NCBI GenBank assembly: GCA_947165085.1
Contig: CAMUZA010000007.1
Coordinates: 1-52,131 of the forward strand
Length of the DNA stretch: 52,131 bases
Direction: 5' to 3'
Origin: an uncultured Clostridia bacterium
GTDB lineage: Bacteria; Bacillota; Clostridia; Oscillospirales; Oscillospiraceae
This document shows positions 7,202 through 17,066 of the stretch, one piece after another. Position numbers and translations under genes: made by a program. The notes under the pieces are model-generated. The model was not told the origin of the DNA. It saw only the letters and a list, made by a program, of their open reading frames with translations, and did not search any database. Positions within the stretch are counted from its first letter, which is position 1. The number at the start of each line of letters is the position of its first letter.

Positions 7202-9622
7202 ATGGCTAACAGACCATTCGGACGGCAAAAAAACGTCACCGGTCAGGGTAAAAAGGTCGGCAGGCGGGGCGAAGGTCTCGGCACCGGTCCCGTTGGCAGC
7301 GCCGGAGGCTATCAGGACAGACCGCATACCGGATCCGCCGGACGCAGGGACGACACGTTCTTCGGTGACAGCGGCAGCGCGAGCTCCGGCAGCGGAACGA
7401 CGCGCGGCTTCGGCGGCAAGGGACTGATCGCTATCATTATTGCGGCTGTCTTGCTGCTCGGAGGCGGCGGCGGTCTCAGCGGCCTATTCGGCAATCTGTT
7501 CGGTGGCGGCAGCTCGGCGTCTTCCACGCCTTTCTCTCTGCCCGATCTTTCCAGTCTTTCCGGCATCGGCGGTCTGTTCGGCAGCGGCGGAAGCACGGAA
7601 TCTGCAAAATGGACGGCTGAAAAGAATACCGGCAAGCTCAACGAGCGCGTCAGCTCCGCCGCAAGAGCCAAGCGTACTGTGATTCACGGCAACGGCAACG
7701 ATAAGGTTACCATCATGGTCTACCTCTGCGGCACCGATCTGGAATCCAAGCATGGCATGGCGACGAACGATCTGCAGGAGATGTGCAGCGCTTCCCTGAA
7801 CAGCAAGATCAATCTTCTCGTCTACACAGGCGGCTGCAAGGAGTGGAAGAACAGAACGATCAGCAGCAGCAAGAATCAGATTTATAAGATCGAAAACGGC
7901 AAACTGACCTTCCTCAAGGACGACGGCAGCGCGTCAATGACCTCTCCGTCGACCCTCACCGGTTTTATCAAATACTGCACGCAGAATTATCCGGCAAACC
8001 GCAACATGCTGATCTTCTGGGATCACGGCGGAGGCTCTTTGAGCGGCTACGGCTATGACGAAAAGAACAGCAAGAACGGCTCCATGACTCTGAGCGGCAT
8101 CAACGAAGCGCTGAAGAACGCCAATACCACCTTCGATATGATCGGCTTTGACACCTGCCTCATGGCAACGGCGGAAAACGCCCTCATGCTCACGGAATAC
8201 GCCGATTACATGGTCGCCTCGGAAGAAACCGAGCCGGGCATCGGCTGGTACTACACCAACTGGCTGACCGAGCTTGCCAAGAATCCCGGCATGCCGACTC
8301 TGAACGTCGGTCAGAAGATCGTCGACGATTTTGTGGATAAGTGCGGCACGCAGTGCGCCGGTCAGAAGGCGACGCTCTCCGTGATCGACCTTGCGGAGCT
8401 GGAAGCGACAGCCCCGCAGAAGCTGAAGGATTTTGCAACGGCGACTTCCGAGCTGATCCGCAGCGACGGCTATCAGGCGGTGTCCGACGCAAGAAGCAGC
8501 ACGAAGGAATTCTCCTCCTCCAGCAAGATCGACCAGGTCGATCTGATCCACCTCGCCTACAACATGAATACCGCCGAGGGCAAGGAGCTTGCGAAAACGC
8601 TGCTCAGCGCGGTAAAATACAACCGCACCTCCTCCAACGTTTCCAACGCCTACGGTCTTTCCATCTACTTCCCCTATCAGCGCACGTCAAAGGTCGACAG
8701 TGCCGTTGCCACATATAAGGCAATTGGCATGGACAGCGAGTATACCCGCTGCATTCAGGAATTTGCAAGTCTTGAAGTTGCAGGTCAGGCGGCATCCGGC
8801 GGCGCAGGCAACCCTCTGGGTTCTCTGCTCGGCTCCGGAAGCTCCGGCGGCGGTCTTGACATCGGCAGCGTTCTGGGCGGTCTGATGGGCGGATCCAACC
8901 TGTTCGGCGTATCCGGCCTGACGAGCGGGAACTCCGGTTTCCTCGGCAAGGGTCTGAGCATGGACAGCGAGGAATACCTGGCGTCGCACCGCTTCGATGC
9001 AAGCGCACTTGTCTGGACGGAGAAGAACGGACAAACGCAGATGATCCTTTCTGAGGAACAGTGGGCGCTCGTTCACGATCTGCAGCTGAACGTCTTCCTG
9101 GACGACGGCGAAGGCTTCATCGACCTCGGCATGGACTGCGTCTTTGAGCTGACGGAGGACAGCGCGCTGCTCGGAGAATACGACGGCACCTGGCTCGCCA
9201 TCGACGACCAGCCGGTCGCGTTCTACTACGAAGGCGTAGACATTGACGGCACAAACTACACCTACACCGGCAGAGTGCCCGTTTTGATCAACGGCACCCG
9301 CGCAAATCTCATCATCGTCTTTGACAGCTCGAATCCCTACGGCTATATTGCAGGCGCGAGATTCGATTACGTCAACGGCGAGACAGAAACGGTCGCGAAG
9401 GGTCTGACCGCGCTCAGTGAGGGCGACCGGCTGGACTTTCTCTGCGATTACTACACCTATGACGGCAGCTATGCCGACAGCTATATGTTCGGCGAGCCGA
9501 TGACCTACTATGACGGCATGCAGATCAGCAACGTTTATCTTGACGCGGACGACTGCCAGGCTTGCTACTGCTTCACGGACATCTACAACCAGCAGTATTG
9601 GACGCCGGTCCTTCCTGAATAA
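7202..9622 (+). CDS. Clostripain-related (C11) cysteine peptidase, membrane anchored
   Basis: An 806-residue protein. A glycine- and serine-rich N-terminus with basic residues leads to a membrane helix at about residues 75-90 (GLIAIIIAAVLLLGG), then glycine-rich linkers, then a C11 domain. It begins MVYLCGTDLES, and the catalytic pair is His275 in FWDHGGG and Cys319 in FDTCLMA, 44 residues apart, close to the spacing in characterised C11 enzymes. Clostripain-type enzymes cut after Arg or Lys and many self-process. A glycine-rich linker (about 530-580) precedes a C-terminal beta-rich region of unknown role. The topology suggests the peptidase faces outside. An ABC exporter follows 29 bases downstream. 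Confidence 0.9.
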   Translation: MANRPFGRQKNVTGQGKKVGRRGEGLGTGPVGSAGGYQDRPHTGSAGRRDDTFFGDSGSASSGSGTTRGFGGKGLIAIIIAAVLLLGGGGGLSGLFGNLFGGGSSASSTPFSLPDLSSLSGIGGLFGSGGSTESAKWTAEKNTGKLNERVSSAARAKRTVIHGNGNDKVTIMVYLCGTDLESKHGMATNDLQEMCSASLNSKINLLVYTGGCKEWKNRTISSSKNQIYKIENGKLTFLKDDGSASMTSPSTLTGFIKYCTQNYPANRNMLIFWDHGGGSLSGYGYDEKNSKNGSMTLSGINEALKNANTTFDMIGFDTCLMATAENALMLTEYADYMVASEETEPGIGWYYTNWLTELAKNPGMPTLNVGQKIVDDFVDKCGTQCAGQKATLSVIDLAELEATAPQKLKDFATATSELIRSDGYQAVSDARSSTKEFSSSSKIDQVDLIHLAYNMNTAEGKELAKTLLSAVKYNRTSSNVSNAYGLSIYFPYQRTSKVDSAVATYKAIGMDSEYTRCIQEFASLEVAGQAASGGAGNPLGSLLGSGSSGGGLDIGSVLGGLMGGSNLFGVSGLTSGNSGFLGKGLSMDSEEYLASHRFDASALVWTEKNGQTQMILSEEQWALVHDLQLNVFLDDGEGFIDLGMDCVFELTEDSALLGEYDGTWLAIDDQPVAFYYEGVDIDGTNYTYTGRVPVLINGTRANLIIVFDSSNPYGYIAGARFDYVNGETETVAKGLTALSEGDRLDFLCDYYTYDGSYADSYMFGEPMTYYDGMQISNVYLDADDCQACYCFTDIYNQQYWTPVLPE

Positions 9623-9651
9623 ACAGACGCAGACGGAAAGGGCGTGATTCT

Positions 9652-11529
9652 ATGGCGGGCGGCTTCGGGCGCGGCGGTCTCGGTCCCAGAGGCTTTCTTA
9701 CCGATGAAGAGAAGCAGAATATGCCGAAGGTGACCAAAAAGCTCCTGGTACGCATCCTATCCTATCTCAAGCCATATTGGCTGCAATTTCTTTTGGTTTT
9801 TGTTGCGATCCTGCTCTCCGCCACCGTCGGTCTTCTGCCCTCGATCATCACGGGCAGAATCGTGGATGAGGCGCTGGTCGGCAAGGATCTGAAGCTCCTG
9901 ATCCAGCTGCTGCTTCTTGCCTTCGGCACGATGGCGGCGTCGCAGATCATCGGCGTTCTGGAAAGCTATATCAACGCCTGGATCTCGCAGCGGATCATCT
10001 TCGACATGAAGAATCAGATGTACGACCATCTGCAGCACATGCCGCATGCGTTCTTTACGGCGGAAAAGCAGGGCGATATCATCACCCGCATGAATACCGA
10101 TATCAGCGGCGTCAGCACCGTGATCTCCGGCACGCTGTCAAGCATCGTCAGCAACGTCGCGACCGTCGTGACCACGCTGATCGCACTGTTTACCATGAGC
10201 TGGCAGCTCGCGATCGTCGGCATCGTCGTCATTCCCCTGCTGATCCTGCCGACCCGCAGCGTCGGCAAGACCCGCTGGAAGCTGCTGACGGAGAGTCAGG
10301 CGAAGAATGACGAAATGAATCAGCTCGTCAACGAAACGCTGTCTGTCAGCGGTTCGCTTCTCGTCAAGCTCTTCACCCGTGAAGACAGAGAGTACGAGCG
10401 CTTCCGCACGGTCAACGAGGAAGTGACGAAGCTCAACCTCAAGGAGCAGCGCAGCGGCAAATGGTTCGGCGTCATTATGGGTATGTTCACGCAGATCGGT
10501 CCTTTGCTCATCTATTTCTTCGGCGGACTGTTTATCATCCTCTCTGCGGTAAAGATCGGCTCTGTTACGATCACCATGGACGGCACGCTGACCGTCGGCG
10601 TCATCACCGCCACGGTCGCGCTGATCAACCGCCTGTACCGCCCCGTGCAGTCGCTTCTGAACATTCAGGTGGATTTTACGCGATCTCTGGCGCTGTTTAC
10701 CAGAATTTTCGACTATTTCGACATGGAGAACACCATCGTTTCCAAGCCGAACGCAAAAAAACCGGACGTGACGAGGAAGGACATCGTATTTAACCACGTC
10801 GCTTTCTCCTACGATCCGGAAAAGCCGCTGCTGACGGATATTGATTTCACCGTGCCCGGCGGCAGGATGTACGCGATCGTCGGACCGTCCGGCTCCGGCA
10901 AATCCACCGTGGTCAACCTGATCCCGCGGCTCTATGACGTATGCGGCGGCAGCGTGTCCGTCGCCGGCGTCGACGTGCGCGATTTCGATCTGAGCTATCT
11001 GCGCGACTGCATCGGCGTGGTCACGCAGGACACCTACCTGTTCAACGGTACGATCCGCGAGAATCTGCTTTACGCAAAGGAAGACGCGACGCAGGAGGAA
11101 CTGGAAAACGCCTGCAGGATCGCAAGCATTCACGACTTTATCGTCAATCAGCCGGACGGCTATGATACGATGGTCGGCAACCGCGGCTTGAAGCTGTCCG
11201 GCGGTGAGAAGCAGCGCCTGTCCATCGCGCGCGTCATTCTCAAGGACCCGAAAATTCTGATTCTGGATGAAGCGACCTCCGCGCTGGACTCCATCTCCGA
11301 AAACGCGATTCAGGACGCGCTGGAAACGCTGATGGAGGGCAGAACGAGCATCGTCATCGCGCACCGTCTCTCCACGATCCTGAAAGCCGACCGCATCCTC
11401 GTCGTGCAGGGCGGCACGATCGCCGAGCAGGGCACGCACGAGGAGCTTCTGGAAAAAGGCGGCATCTACCGCGAGCTGTACGAGACGCAGTTCCGTAAGA
11501 TCCTGGAATACGAATCCGAACGGGAATAA
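9652..11529 (+). CDS. ABC transporter, fused permease and ATP-binding protein (exporter type)
   Basis: A 625-residue half-transporter with an N-terminal six-helix domain (about residues 35-330) and a C-terminal nucleotide-binding domain. Walker A is GPSGSGKST with Lys417, the Q-loop lies in VVTQDTYLF, the signature is LSGGEKQR and Walker B with its catalytic glutamate is ILILDEATSALD; the switch histidine is in IAHRLST. This is the MsbA/multidrug/peptide exporter architecture and it probably works as a homodimer. There is no N-terminal C39 peptidase domain. GGAAAGGG precedes the ATG. Being 29 bases behind a C11 peptidase suggests shared expression, though nothing in the sequence shows a common substrate. 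Confidence 0.92.
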   Translation: MAGGFGRGGLGPRGFLTDEEKQNMPKVTKKLLVRILSYLKPYWLQFLLVFVAILLSATVGLLPSIITGRIVDEALVGKDLKLLIQLLLLAFGTMAASQIIGVLESYINAWISQRIIFDMKNQMYDHLQHMPHAFFTAEKQGDIITRMNTDISGVSTVISGTLSSIVSNVATVVTTLIALFTMSWQLAIVGIVVIPLLILPTRSVGKTRWKLLTESQAKNDEMNQLVNETLSVSGSLLVKLFTREDREYERFRTVNEEVTKLNLKEQRSGKWFGVIMGMFTQIGPLLIYFFGGLFIILSAVKIGSVTITMDGTLTVGVITATVALINRLYRPVQSLLNIQVDFTRSLALFTRIFDYFDMENTIVSKPNAKKPDVTRKDIVFNHVAFSYDPEKPLLTDIDFTVPGGRMYAIVGPSGSGKSTVVNLIPRLYDVCGGSVSVAGVDVRDFDLSYLRDCIGVVTQDTYLFNGTIRENLLYAKEDATQEELENACRIASIHDFIVNQPDGYDTMVGNRGLKLSGGEKQRLSIARVILKDPKILILDEATSALDSISENAIQDALETLMEGRTSIVIAHRLSTILKADRILVVQGGTIAEQGTHEELLEKGGIYRELYETQFRKILEYESERE

Positions 11530-11538
11530 ATAAAGAAT

Positions 11539-11576
11539 AAACGGACGGCGCAGTCTTTATGCTGCGCCGTCCGTTT
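11539..11576. terminator. Bidirectional intrinsic terminator
   Basis: A 15-bp perfect stem (AAACGGACGGCGCAG with its complement) and an eight-base loop sit between convergent genes. T-rich tracts follow on both strands (TTTCATTTTGTCTT rightwards, TTATTCTTTATTTATT leftwards). Confidence 0.9.
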
Positions 11577-11597
11577 CATTTTGTCTTACTTTTTGGC

Positions 11598-13142
11598 TTA
11601 CTTTCTTGCCGAGTCCTTGATCTTCGAGCCGTTGAAGAAATCATCCAGACCGTTGAACCACTGTCCGCCGACCGGCGTGCGGTTCACGCGCAGATAGGTA
11701 TCGAAGAAGCGAAGCTCCGTCGTCTCCGTGTCGATCGTACAGAACAAGCGGAATCCATAGCTGTAAATCGTTTTATACAAGTCGCCTTCACCGTACTGGC
11801 TGCCGATCAGACCGCCGCCCTTGGGATACATAAGCAGATCGGTTGCTCCGACGATCGACTGCACCTCATCCTTCCATTGTCCGAGGTCCTTCGTCAGCTC
11901 GTCCTGCTTGGCGTCGCCGTAGCTGATGTGTCCGTAGGTGTGCGAGGCGAATTCCCATCCCTGCGCTTTCAGCGCGTCAGCGATCTTGCGGGCCTCGCTG
12001 ACTTCCGTGCTGTAAGCAGCGCTGTCGAGCTTACTTTTCCATGCAGAAGACGTGTGGTAGCCGAAGACGCCGTCCGCGCCTGTCAGGCTGAGGATGCCTC
12101 TTGCGCCGCGGTAGGAAAAGTCAGGATGCTCGCCGATAAATGCTTCAAGGACCGGTACGAGGTCATAGTCGCCCTGCGTGATCTGCCCGTCGTAGGCGAT
12201 ATACTCACAGGTGACCAGTCCGTTTGCGTCTAGTACCAGCTTGCTCGCAAAGCCGTCGCCATCCTTATCGGCATAGCCGTCGCCGTTGCCGTCGGTCATG
12301 GTCGGTCCGTAATTCAGGTCGTCCTGCACCAGAATGAGCGGCTTCTTGCCGTCCGGCAGATAGAGCTCCGCGGGCGCATATTCGCCGTTCGAGCCGGTCT
12401 TGTAGAGGTCATGGATGCTGACGAGAATGTAGTTTTTGTTATACAGCTCCTGCAGGATCGCCTTGCACTCCGTTACCGTGACCATGTAATCGCGGTAATA
12501 GCTCTCCTGCGCGCCGCCGTCAAAGGCGCGCGCCGGATCGGCGATCAGGCTGTGAAAGGACAACATGGAGACCTTGGAAACGTCGCTGAATTTGACCAGA
12601 AGCGACTGCGCGCTCTGGTAGCGGGCGTTTGCCTCCGAAAGCTCCGGCTGCTGCGTCCAATCCTCGCCGTATTCCCGCAGCACGCTGACCGCGCCCTCGT
12701 AGTCGTAGCCGGAAGCAAGGCGGTCGGCGCGGGCGATGAGATCGCTGACGACTTGTTCTCTTGACTGCGTGCTTTCAATCGGCACCGTCTCCTCCGGCAC
12801 CGAAGGACCGGAAAAGATCTTGCCGATCAGAACGATCAGTACGACGATGATCGCAACGACCAGCACGGCTGCCAGAATGAGCTGCGCCCAGCCGCGATAG
12901 TTAATTTTCTGCTTTTTCGAAGGCTTTTTCAGCGCCGCGGGACGCTCCGCCGTCGCCGTCTGCGTCCGCGGACGATTGACGGGGCGTTCCGCCTTCTTCG
13001 GTTTCTCTTCCAATGGGCCAACGCCGTTTTGCTGCGCCGTCGGTTCAGGCAACGGCTCGCCCCGTTTCTGCGCAAGAAACTGTTCAACGTCCCATTCGGC
13101 GTCAAGCTCCTGCAGGACGTCGCGTCTGTTTTCCTCCATCAT
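11598..13142 (-). CDS. Membrane-anchored polysaccharide deacetylase family protein
   Basis: A 514-residue protein: a cytoplasmic N-terminus of about 85 residues, one membrane helix (AQLILAAVLVVAIIVVLIVL), a helical linker and an extracellular NodB-like domain. The metal-binding aspartate motif is VQDDLNY and the histidine pair is in SHTYGHI, so the enzyme looks active; family members remove acetyl groups from peptidoglycan or other glycans. After the first motif comes an insert with two DxDGDG-like turns (GNGDGYADKDGDGF), which resembles calcium-binding loops. It is the last gene of the recD2-comF-mreB operon, 16 bases after mreB, and its association with mreB fits an envelope role. Confidence 0.87.
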   Translation of the reverse strand: MMEENRRDVLQELDAEWDVEQFLAQKRGEPLPEPTAQQNGVGPLEEKPKKAERPVNRPRTQTATAERPAALKKPSKKQKINYRGWAQLILAAVLVVAIIVVLIVLIGKIFSGPSVPEETVPIESTQSREQVVSDLIARADRLASGYDYEGAVSVLREYGEDWTQQPELSEANARYQSAQSLLVKFSDVSKVSMLSFHSLIADPARAFDGGAQESYYRDYMVTVTECKAILQELYNKNYILVSIHDLYKTGSNGEYAPAELYLPDGKKPLILVQDDLNYGPTMTDGNGDGYADKDGDGFASKLVLDANGLVTCEYIAYDGQITQGDYDLVPVLEAFIGEHPDFSYRGARGILSLTGADGVFGYHTSSAWKSKLDSAAYSTEVSEARKIADALKAQGWEFASHTYGHISYGDAKQDELTKDLGQWKDEVQSIVGATDLLMYPKGGGLIGSQYGEGDLYKTIYSYGFRLFCTIDTETTELRFFDTYLRVNRTPVGGQWFNGLDDFFNGSKIKDSARK

Positions 13143-13158
13143 GAGCTACCTCGCTTTC

Positions 13159-14190
13159 TTATTCCTTGAGTAATCTGCGCCGCGCGATGTTGATCGTATC
13201 CTCCTGCATGTGATTCATCCATGCCAGACTCTTTCCACAGCCGTAGGCAACGCAGGAATCCGCGTCGTCCGCGACCATGCATCTGATTTCCGTGCGTTCC
13301 TGCAGCAGCTTGTCCATTCCGTAGATCTGACTGCCGCCGCCCGTCAGGATGATGCCGTTCTTGGAAATATCAGCCACCAGTTCGGGGGTCGTTTCCTCCA
13401 GTACGTCGAGCACCTTGTCGCAGATCTGCCTTGCAGGACGCCGCAGGCTCTCCATGACCTCGTCCGATCCGAGCTCAATCTCGCGGGCAAGACCGGTCTT
13501 GAGGTCTCTGCCCTTGACTGCCATACTCAGCGCTTCCTGCCGCTGCCAGACGCAGCCGATGGATATCTTGATATCCTCAGCAGTGTTGCTGCCGATCAGT
13601 AAGCCGTAATTCTTGCGCAGATACTTTATGATCGCCTCGTCAAAGGCGATGCCCGCGACCTTGATCGAAGCGGAATTGGCGACGCCGTTCATCGTCAGAA
13701 CGCCGATATCCGTCGTGCCGCCGCCGATGTCGACGACCATGTGACCCTCCGGTGCGGAAATGTCAAGCTGCGCGCCGAGCGCCGCCGCAAGCGGCTCCTC
13801 GATCAGATAGACGCGCCGCGCGCCGGCTTCGTTCGCCGCCTGAATCACCGCGCGTTCCTCGACCTCCGTGATGCCGCTCGGCACACAGACGATCATGCGC
13901 GGCTTGACGACCGCATGCTTGATGATGCTGCGGATCATCTCCGTCAGCATCTTCGCCGTCAGCTCATAGTCGGAGATCACGCCGTCCTGCAGCGGATGAA
14001 TAGCCACGACGTTGCCGGGCGTTCTGCCGAGCATATTGCGCGCAGCCGCGCCGACCTGCAGCACCTTGCCGGTGTTTTTGTCGAGCGCGACCACGGAAGG
14101 CTCACGCAGGATGACGCCCTTTCCTGCCGCATAGATCAGAACGTTTGATGTGCCAAGGTCGATACCGAGGTCTTTGGAGAAGAATAACAT
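13159..14190 (-). CDS. mreB: Rod shape-determining protein, MreB/Mbl family
   Basis: A 343-residue actin homologue. The phosphate 1 loop is DLGTSNV, phosphate 2 is VVDIGGGTTDIGVL and the adenosine motif is LTGGGSQIYG; the length fits MreB/Mbl. These proteins form membrane-bound filaments that guide sidewall peptidoglycan synthesis. There are no mreC or mreD genes beside it, so this may be a second paralogue (Mbl-like) rather than the mreBCD copy; the sequence alone does not decide. TAGGTG lies just upstream of the ATG. It is 18 bases after comF and 16 before the deacetylase, so it is co-transcribed with DNA-processing genes. Confidence 0.92.
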   Translation of the reverse strand: MLFFSKDLGIDLGTSNVLIYAAGKGVILREPSVVALDKNTGKVLQVGAAARNMLGRTPGNVVAIHPLQDGVISDYELTAKMLTEMIRSIIKHAVVKPRMIVCVPSGITEVEERAVIQAANEAGARRVYLIEEPLAAALGAQLDISAPEGHMVVDIGGGTTDIGVLTMNGVANSASIKVAGIAFDEAIIKYLRKNYGLLIGSNTAEDIKISIGCVWQRQEALSMAVKGRDLKTGLAREIELGSDEVMESLRRPARQICDKVLDVLEETTPELVADISKNGIILTGGGSQIYGMDKLLQERTEIRCMVADDADSCVAYGCGKSLAWMNHMQEDTINIARRRLLKE

Positions 14191-14208
14191 ACTGTCACCT
14201 ACTAATCT

Positions 14209-14865
14209 TTACTTATCGCTGTATTGTGTCGCTGCCAGCGTCGCGCACTCCACCTGCGCAGCGCCCGCGATCCGCAGGATTTTGCTGCATTCGCCGAGTG
14301 TCGCGCCGGTCGTGATGATATCGTCGATCAGCAGCACCCGTTTGCCGCAAAAGCGTTCCGGATGTACCGCCTGAAAGACGTTTAGTACGTTTGCGCGGCG
14401 TTCCGCCGCGCCCTTTTTCGTGAACTGCGGCGGTTTATCGACCGCCTTTTTCAAAGTCGGAACGCAGGCGCAGCCAAGCTCCGCCGCGACCGTCTTTGCG
14501 ATCAGATACGTCTGTTCATAGCCGCGCTTTCTGCGGCGTTTCCTGCTGATCGGCACCCAAGTCAGAACGTCAAATTCCACCTTGCTGCGCAGCAGCGCCA
14601 TCGCGATCAGTCTGCCGTAGACCTGCGCGTACTGCTGCATTCCACCGAATTTGAAGCGGTGGATGGAATCGACCACGGCGCCTTCGTAGTAGTAGACCGA
14701 CCAGCACTGCCGGAAGGCTTCGCCGCGCTTGATCGAGCCGCTGACCTCCGGCAGATTCTTCCGGCACCTGCCGCAAAGGTCGCTCTCATCCTTGCCGAGC
14801 AGCTTTCCGCAGAAGGCGCACTTCGGCGGATAGATCAGATCGAGCAGCCAAGCGAAGAGATTCAT
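14209..14865 (-). CDS. comF: ComF family protein (zinc ribbon plus phosphoribosyltransferase fold)
   Basis: A 218-residue protein with an N-terminal four-cysteine zinc ribbon (CAFC about residue 16, then CGRC) and a C-terminal phosphoribosyltransferase-like domain whose PRPP loop is VLLIDDIITTGAT. ComF is needed for natural transformation in Bacillus and Streptococcus, where it acts in the cytoplasm with the ComFA helicase on incoming single-stranded DNA. Its ATG overlaps the stop of recD2 as ATGA. No comFA or comE genes are present, so competence cannot be concluded; many non-transformable Clostridia keep this gene. Confidence 0.92.
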   Translation of the reverse strand: MNLFAWLLDLIYPPKCAFCGKLLGKDESDLCGRCRKNLPEVSGSIKRGEAFRQCWSVYYYEGAVVDSIHRFKFGGMQQYAQVYGRLIAMALLRSKVEFDVLTWVPISRKRRRKRGYEQTYLIAKTVAAELGCACVPTLKKAVDKPPQFTKKGAAERRANVLNVFQAVHPERFCGKRVLLIDDIITTGATLGECSKILRIAGAAQVECATLAATQYSDK

Positions 14866-17066
14866 GACGTCTCACGCTCCGCCAAACGGTGCCGCAGACC
14901 GCTGTAACGCTTGTTCCTGCGGTTGTTCTCCGTCATCTGCGCGACGACCTCCTCGCTGCCGACCAGGATCAGCAGCTCTCTGGCGCGGGTGATCGCCGTA
15001 TACAGAACGCCGCGTGTGAGCAGCATCGGCGCTCCGGCGTACGGGACGAAGATCACCGCGCGATACTCGCTGCCTTGGCTTTTGTGCGCTGTGATCGCAT
15101 AGGCAAGCTCCAGCTCTGACAGCAGATCCGTATCGTAGAGGACTTCCTTATCGTCAAAGAGAATGCGGATAATGTCCTCCTGCGGATCAATCTCCAGGAT
15201 CGTGCCGATGTCGCCGTTGAAGACGCCAGTTCCGGCACCGCCGCCCTGCTTTTTCCACATTATATCATAATTATTCCGGATTTGCATCACCCGATCGCCC
15301 TCGCGGAAACAAATTTCTCCGCGAAATCTCTCTTTTTTTGCGGGAGACGGCGGATTGAGGACCGACTGCAGGACGGAATTGAGGTTCAGCGTGCCGGTTT
15401 CCCCTTTTCGGGTCGGACTGATAACTTGAATTTCTCCGGAGGGTATCCCCATGTTTTCCGGCAGACGCTTCGCGCAAAGCTCGGCGACCGTCTGCACCAC
15501 GGCGTCCGGCGAACGGCGTTTAAGGAAGAAGAAATCGCGGTCCTTCGCCGTCAGCACGGGTAGCTCGCCGTGATTGACTGCGTGCGCGTTCATCACGATC
15601 AGGCTCTCCTGCGCCTGTCGGAAGATCTCGGTCAGCGCGATCGTCAGCACGACACCGCTGCGGATCAGATCGGCGAACAGATTGCCCGCGCCGACAGACG
15701 GCAGCTGATCAGGGTCTCCGACCAGAATCAGCGACGCTTTCTCCGGCAGAGCGCGCAGAAGGCTGTGCATCAGCAGAACGTCGACCATGGACATCTCGTC
15801 CACGATCAGGGCGTCGCAGTCGAGCGGTTCGTCTTCATCCCGCACGAAGTACATCTCTCCCGTTTCAGGCGAGATCTGCGTTTCCAGAAGGCGGTGGATC
15901 GTCATGGCGTCGCGGCCGGTCAGCTCGGAAAGCCGCTTGGCAGCGCGACCGGTCGGCGCGGCAAGCAGCGTCTTCTTTTCCATTCGGTCATAGAGCGACA
16001 GAATGCCCGCAAGCGTCGTCGTCTTGCCGGTACCGGGACCGCCGGTCAGCAGCATGATCCTGCGCTCGGCGGCGCAGCGGATCGCCTGCTTCTGCATCTG
16101 CGCATAAGCGATATTGTTCTCCGCTTCGACCGAGGCGATCTGCTCGTCCGCAAAGCAGAGCGGTACCGGCGTTTGATGCGCCATGCGGATCACGCGCTCG
16201 GTGATGTAGCACTCCGCCTCATAGTATTCCGGCAGATACACCGCCTGCAGCCCCGCGATACCGTCGATCTCGACCCTGCCGAGCTCCGCAAGACGGTCCA
16301 GCGCATCGCGCACGGCATCGCTGCCGAGCTCGAGCATGGACGCCGTCGCAATCGACAGCTTGTCCAAAGGCAGGAAGGTATGACCGTTGTTGAGGTTGTG
16401 CCGCAGCTCAAAGATCACGGCGGCCTCCACGCGGCGGTCGTCGTCGCCGTCAAAGCCCAACTCCAGCGCCATCGCGTCCGTCACGGCAAAGCCCGCGCCG
16501 AACTGCGGCAGCGTCAGAAGATACGGATTCTCATGCAGCCGTTCCATGGCTTCCTCAGCGTAGACGCGATAAAGCCGGACGGCGATTTCCGCGGGGATCC
16601 GATAGGCGGCGAGAAATTCGATCAGTCTGCGCACGCCGACCTGCCGACGGAAAGATACTCCCATTTCCAACGCGGCCTTGACAGAGATGCCGCTGATCTC
16701 GGCAAGGCGCTCCGGCGCACTGTCGAGGATCTTCAGACTGTCTTCCCCGAATTTCGCGACGATCTTCTCCGCCGTTTTCGGTCCGATGCCGCGCACCGCG
16801 CGCGAAGACAGATAGGCGCGGATATCGTTGGTCGTATCGGGCAGCAGCCGCTCCAAAAACTCTGCTTCAAACTGCCTGCCATAGGTATTATGCGTCGTCC
16901 ACTTTCCCGTCACGATCAGGCGTTCTCCGACAATCGGGACAGGGATCGTGCCGACGACGGTGATCAGCGCGCCGTCCTCGGCGTCCAGCTTAATCACGGC
17001 ATAGCCGTTTTCCTGATTCTGAAATAGGATCGCGGCGATTACGCCGCTAATCAGTTCCTGCTCCAA
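14862..17066 (-). CDS. recD2: ATP-dependent RecD2-like DNA helicase
   Basis: A 734-residue superfamily 1B 5'-3' helicase. The N-terminal region holds an OB-like segment and helix-hairpin-helix repeats (AVRGIGPKTAEKIVAKFG, AEISGISVK). Walker A is LTGGPGTGKTTT, Walker B is IVDEMSMVD, and the C-terminal motif is AYAITAHKSQGSEY. RecD2 acts alone in repair and recombination in bacteria without RecBCD. I place the start at a TTG at 17066, because GGAGAA lies 8 bases upstream and family-like sequence (LEQELISGVIAAI) begins there; a longer ATG-initiated form would need 20 unusual residues. It overlaps the upstream small gene by 20 bases and comF by four. Confidence 0.92.
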   Translation of the reverse strand: MEQELISGVIAAILFQNQENGYAVIKLDAEDGALITVVGTIPVPIVGERLIVTGKWTTHNTYGRQFEAEFLERLLPDTTNDIRAYLSSRAVRGIGPKTAEKIVAKFGEDSLKILDSAPERLAEISGISVKAALEMGVSFRRQVGVRRLIEFLAAYRIPAEIAVRLYRVYAEEAMERLHENPYLLTLPQFGAGFAVTDAMALELGFDGDDDRRVEAAVIFELRHNLNNGHTFLPLDKLSIATASMLELGSDAVRDALDRLAELGRVEIDGIAGLQAVYLPEYYEAECYITERVIRMAHQTPVPLCFADEQIASVEAENNIAYAQMQKQAIRCAAERRIMLLTGGPGTGKTTTLAGILSLYDRMEKKTLLAAPTGRAAKRLSELTGRDAMTIHRLLETQISPETGEMYFVRDEDEPLDCDALIVDEMSMVDVLLMHSLLRALPEKASLILVGDPDQLPSVGAGNLFADLIRSGVVLTIALTEIFRQAQESLIVMNAHAVNHGELPVLTAKDRDFFFLKRRSPDAVVQTVAELCAKRLPENMGIPSGEIQVISPTRKGETGTLNLNSVLQSVLNPPSPAKKERFRGEICFREGDRVMQIRNNYDIMWKKQGGGAGTGVFNGDIGTILEIDPQEDIIRILFDDKEVLYDTDLLSELELAYAITAHKSQGSEYRAVIFVPYAGAPMLLTRGVLYTAITRARELLILVGSEEVVAQMTENNRRNKRYSGLRHRLAERETS

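Noticed and set aside
10138-11439. A 433-codon open frame antisense to the ABC exporter
   Set aside because: Shadow frame caused by GC-rich codon bias; no domain seen.
15570-17027. A 485-codon open frame antisense to recD2
   Set aside because: Arg/His/Asp-rich shadow of a gene with clear helicase motifs; no ribosome binding site or promoter supports it.
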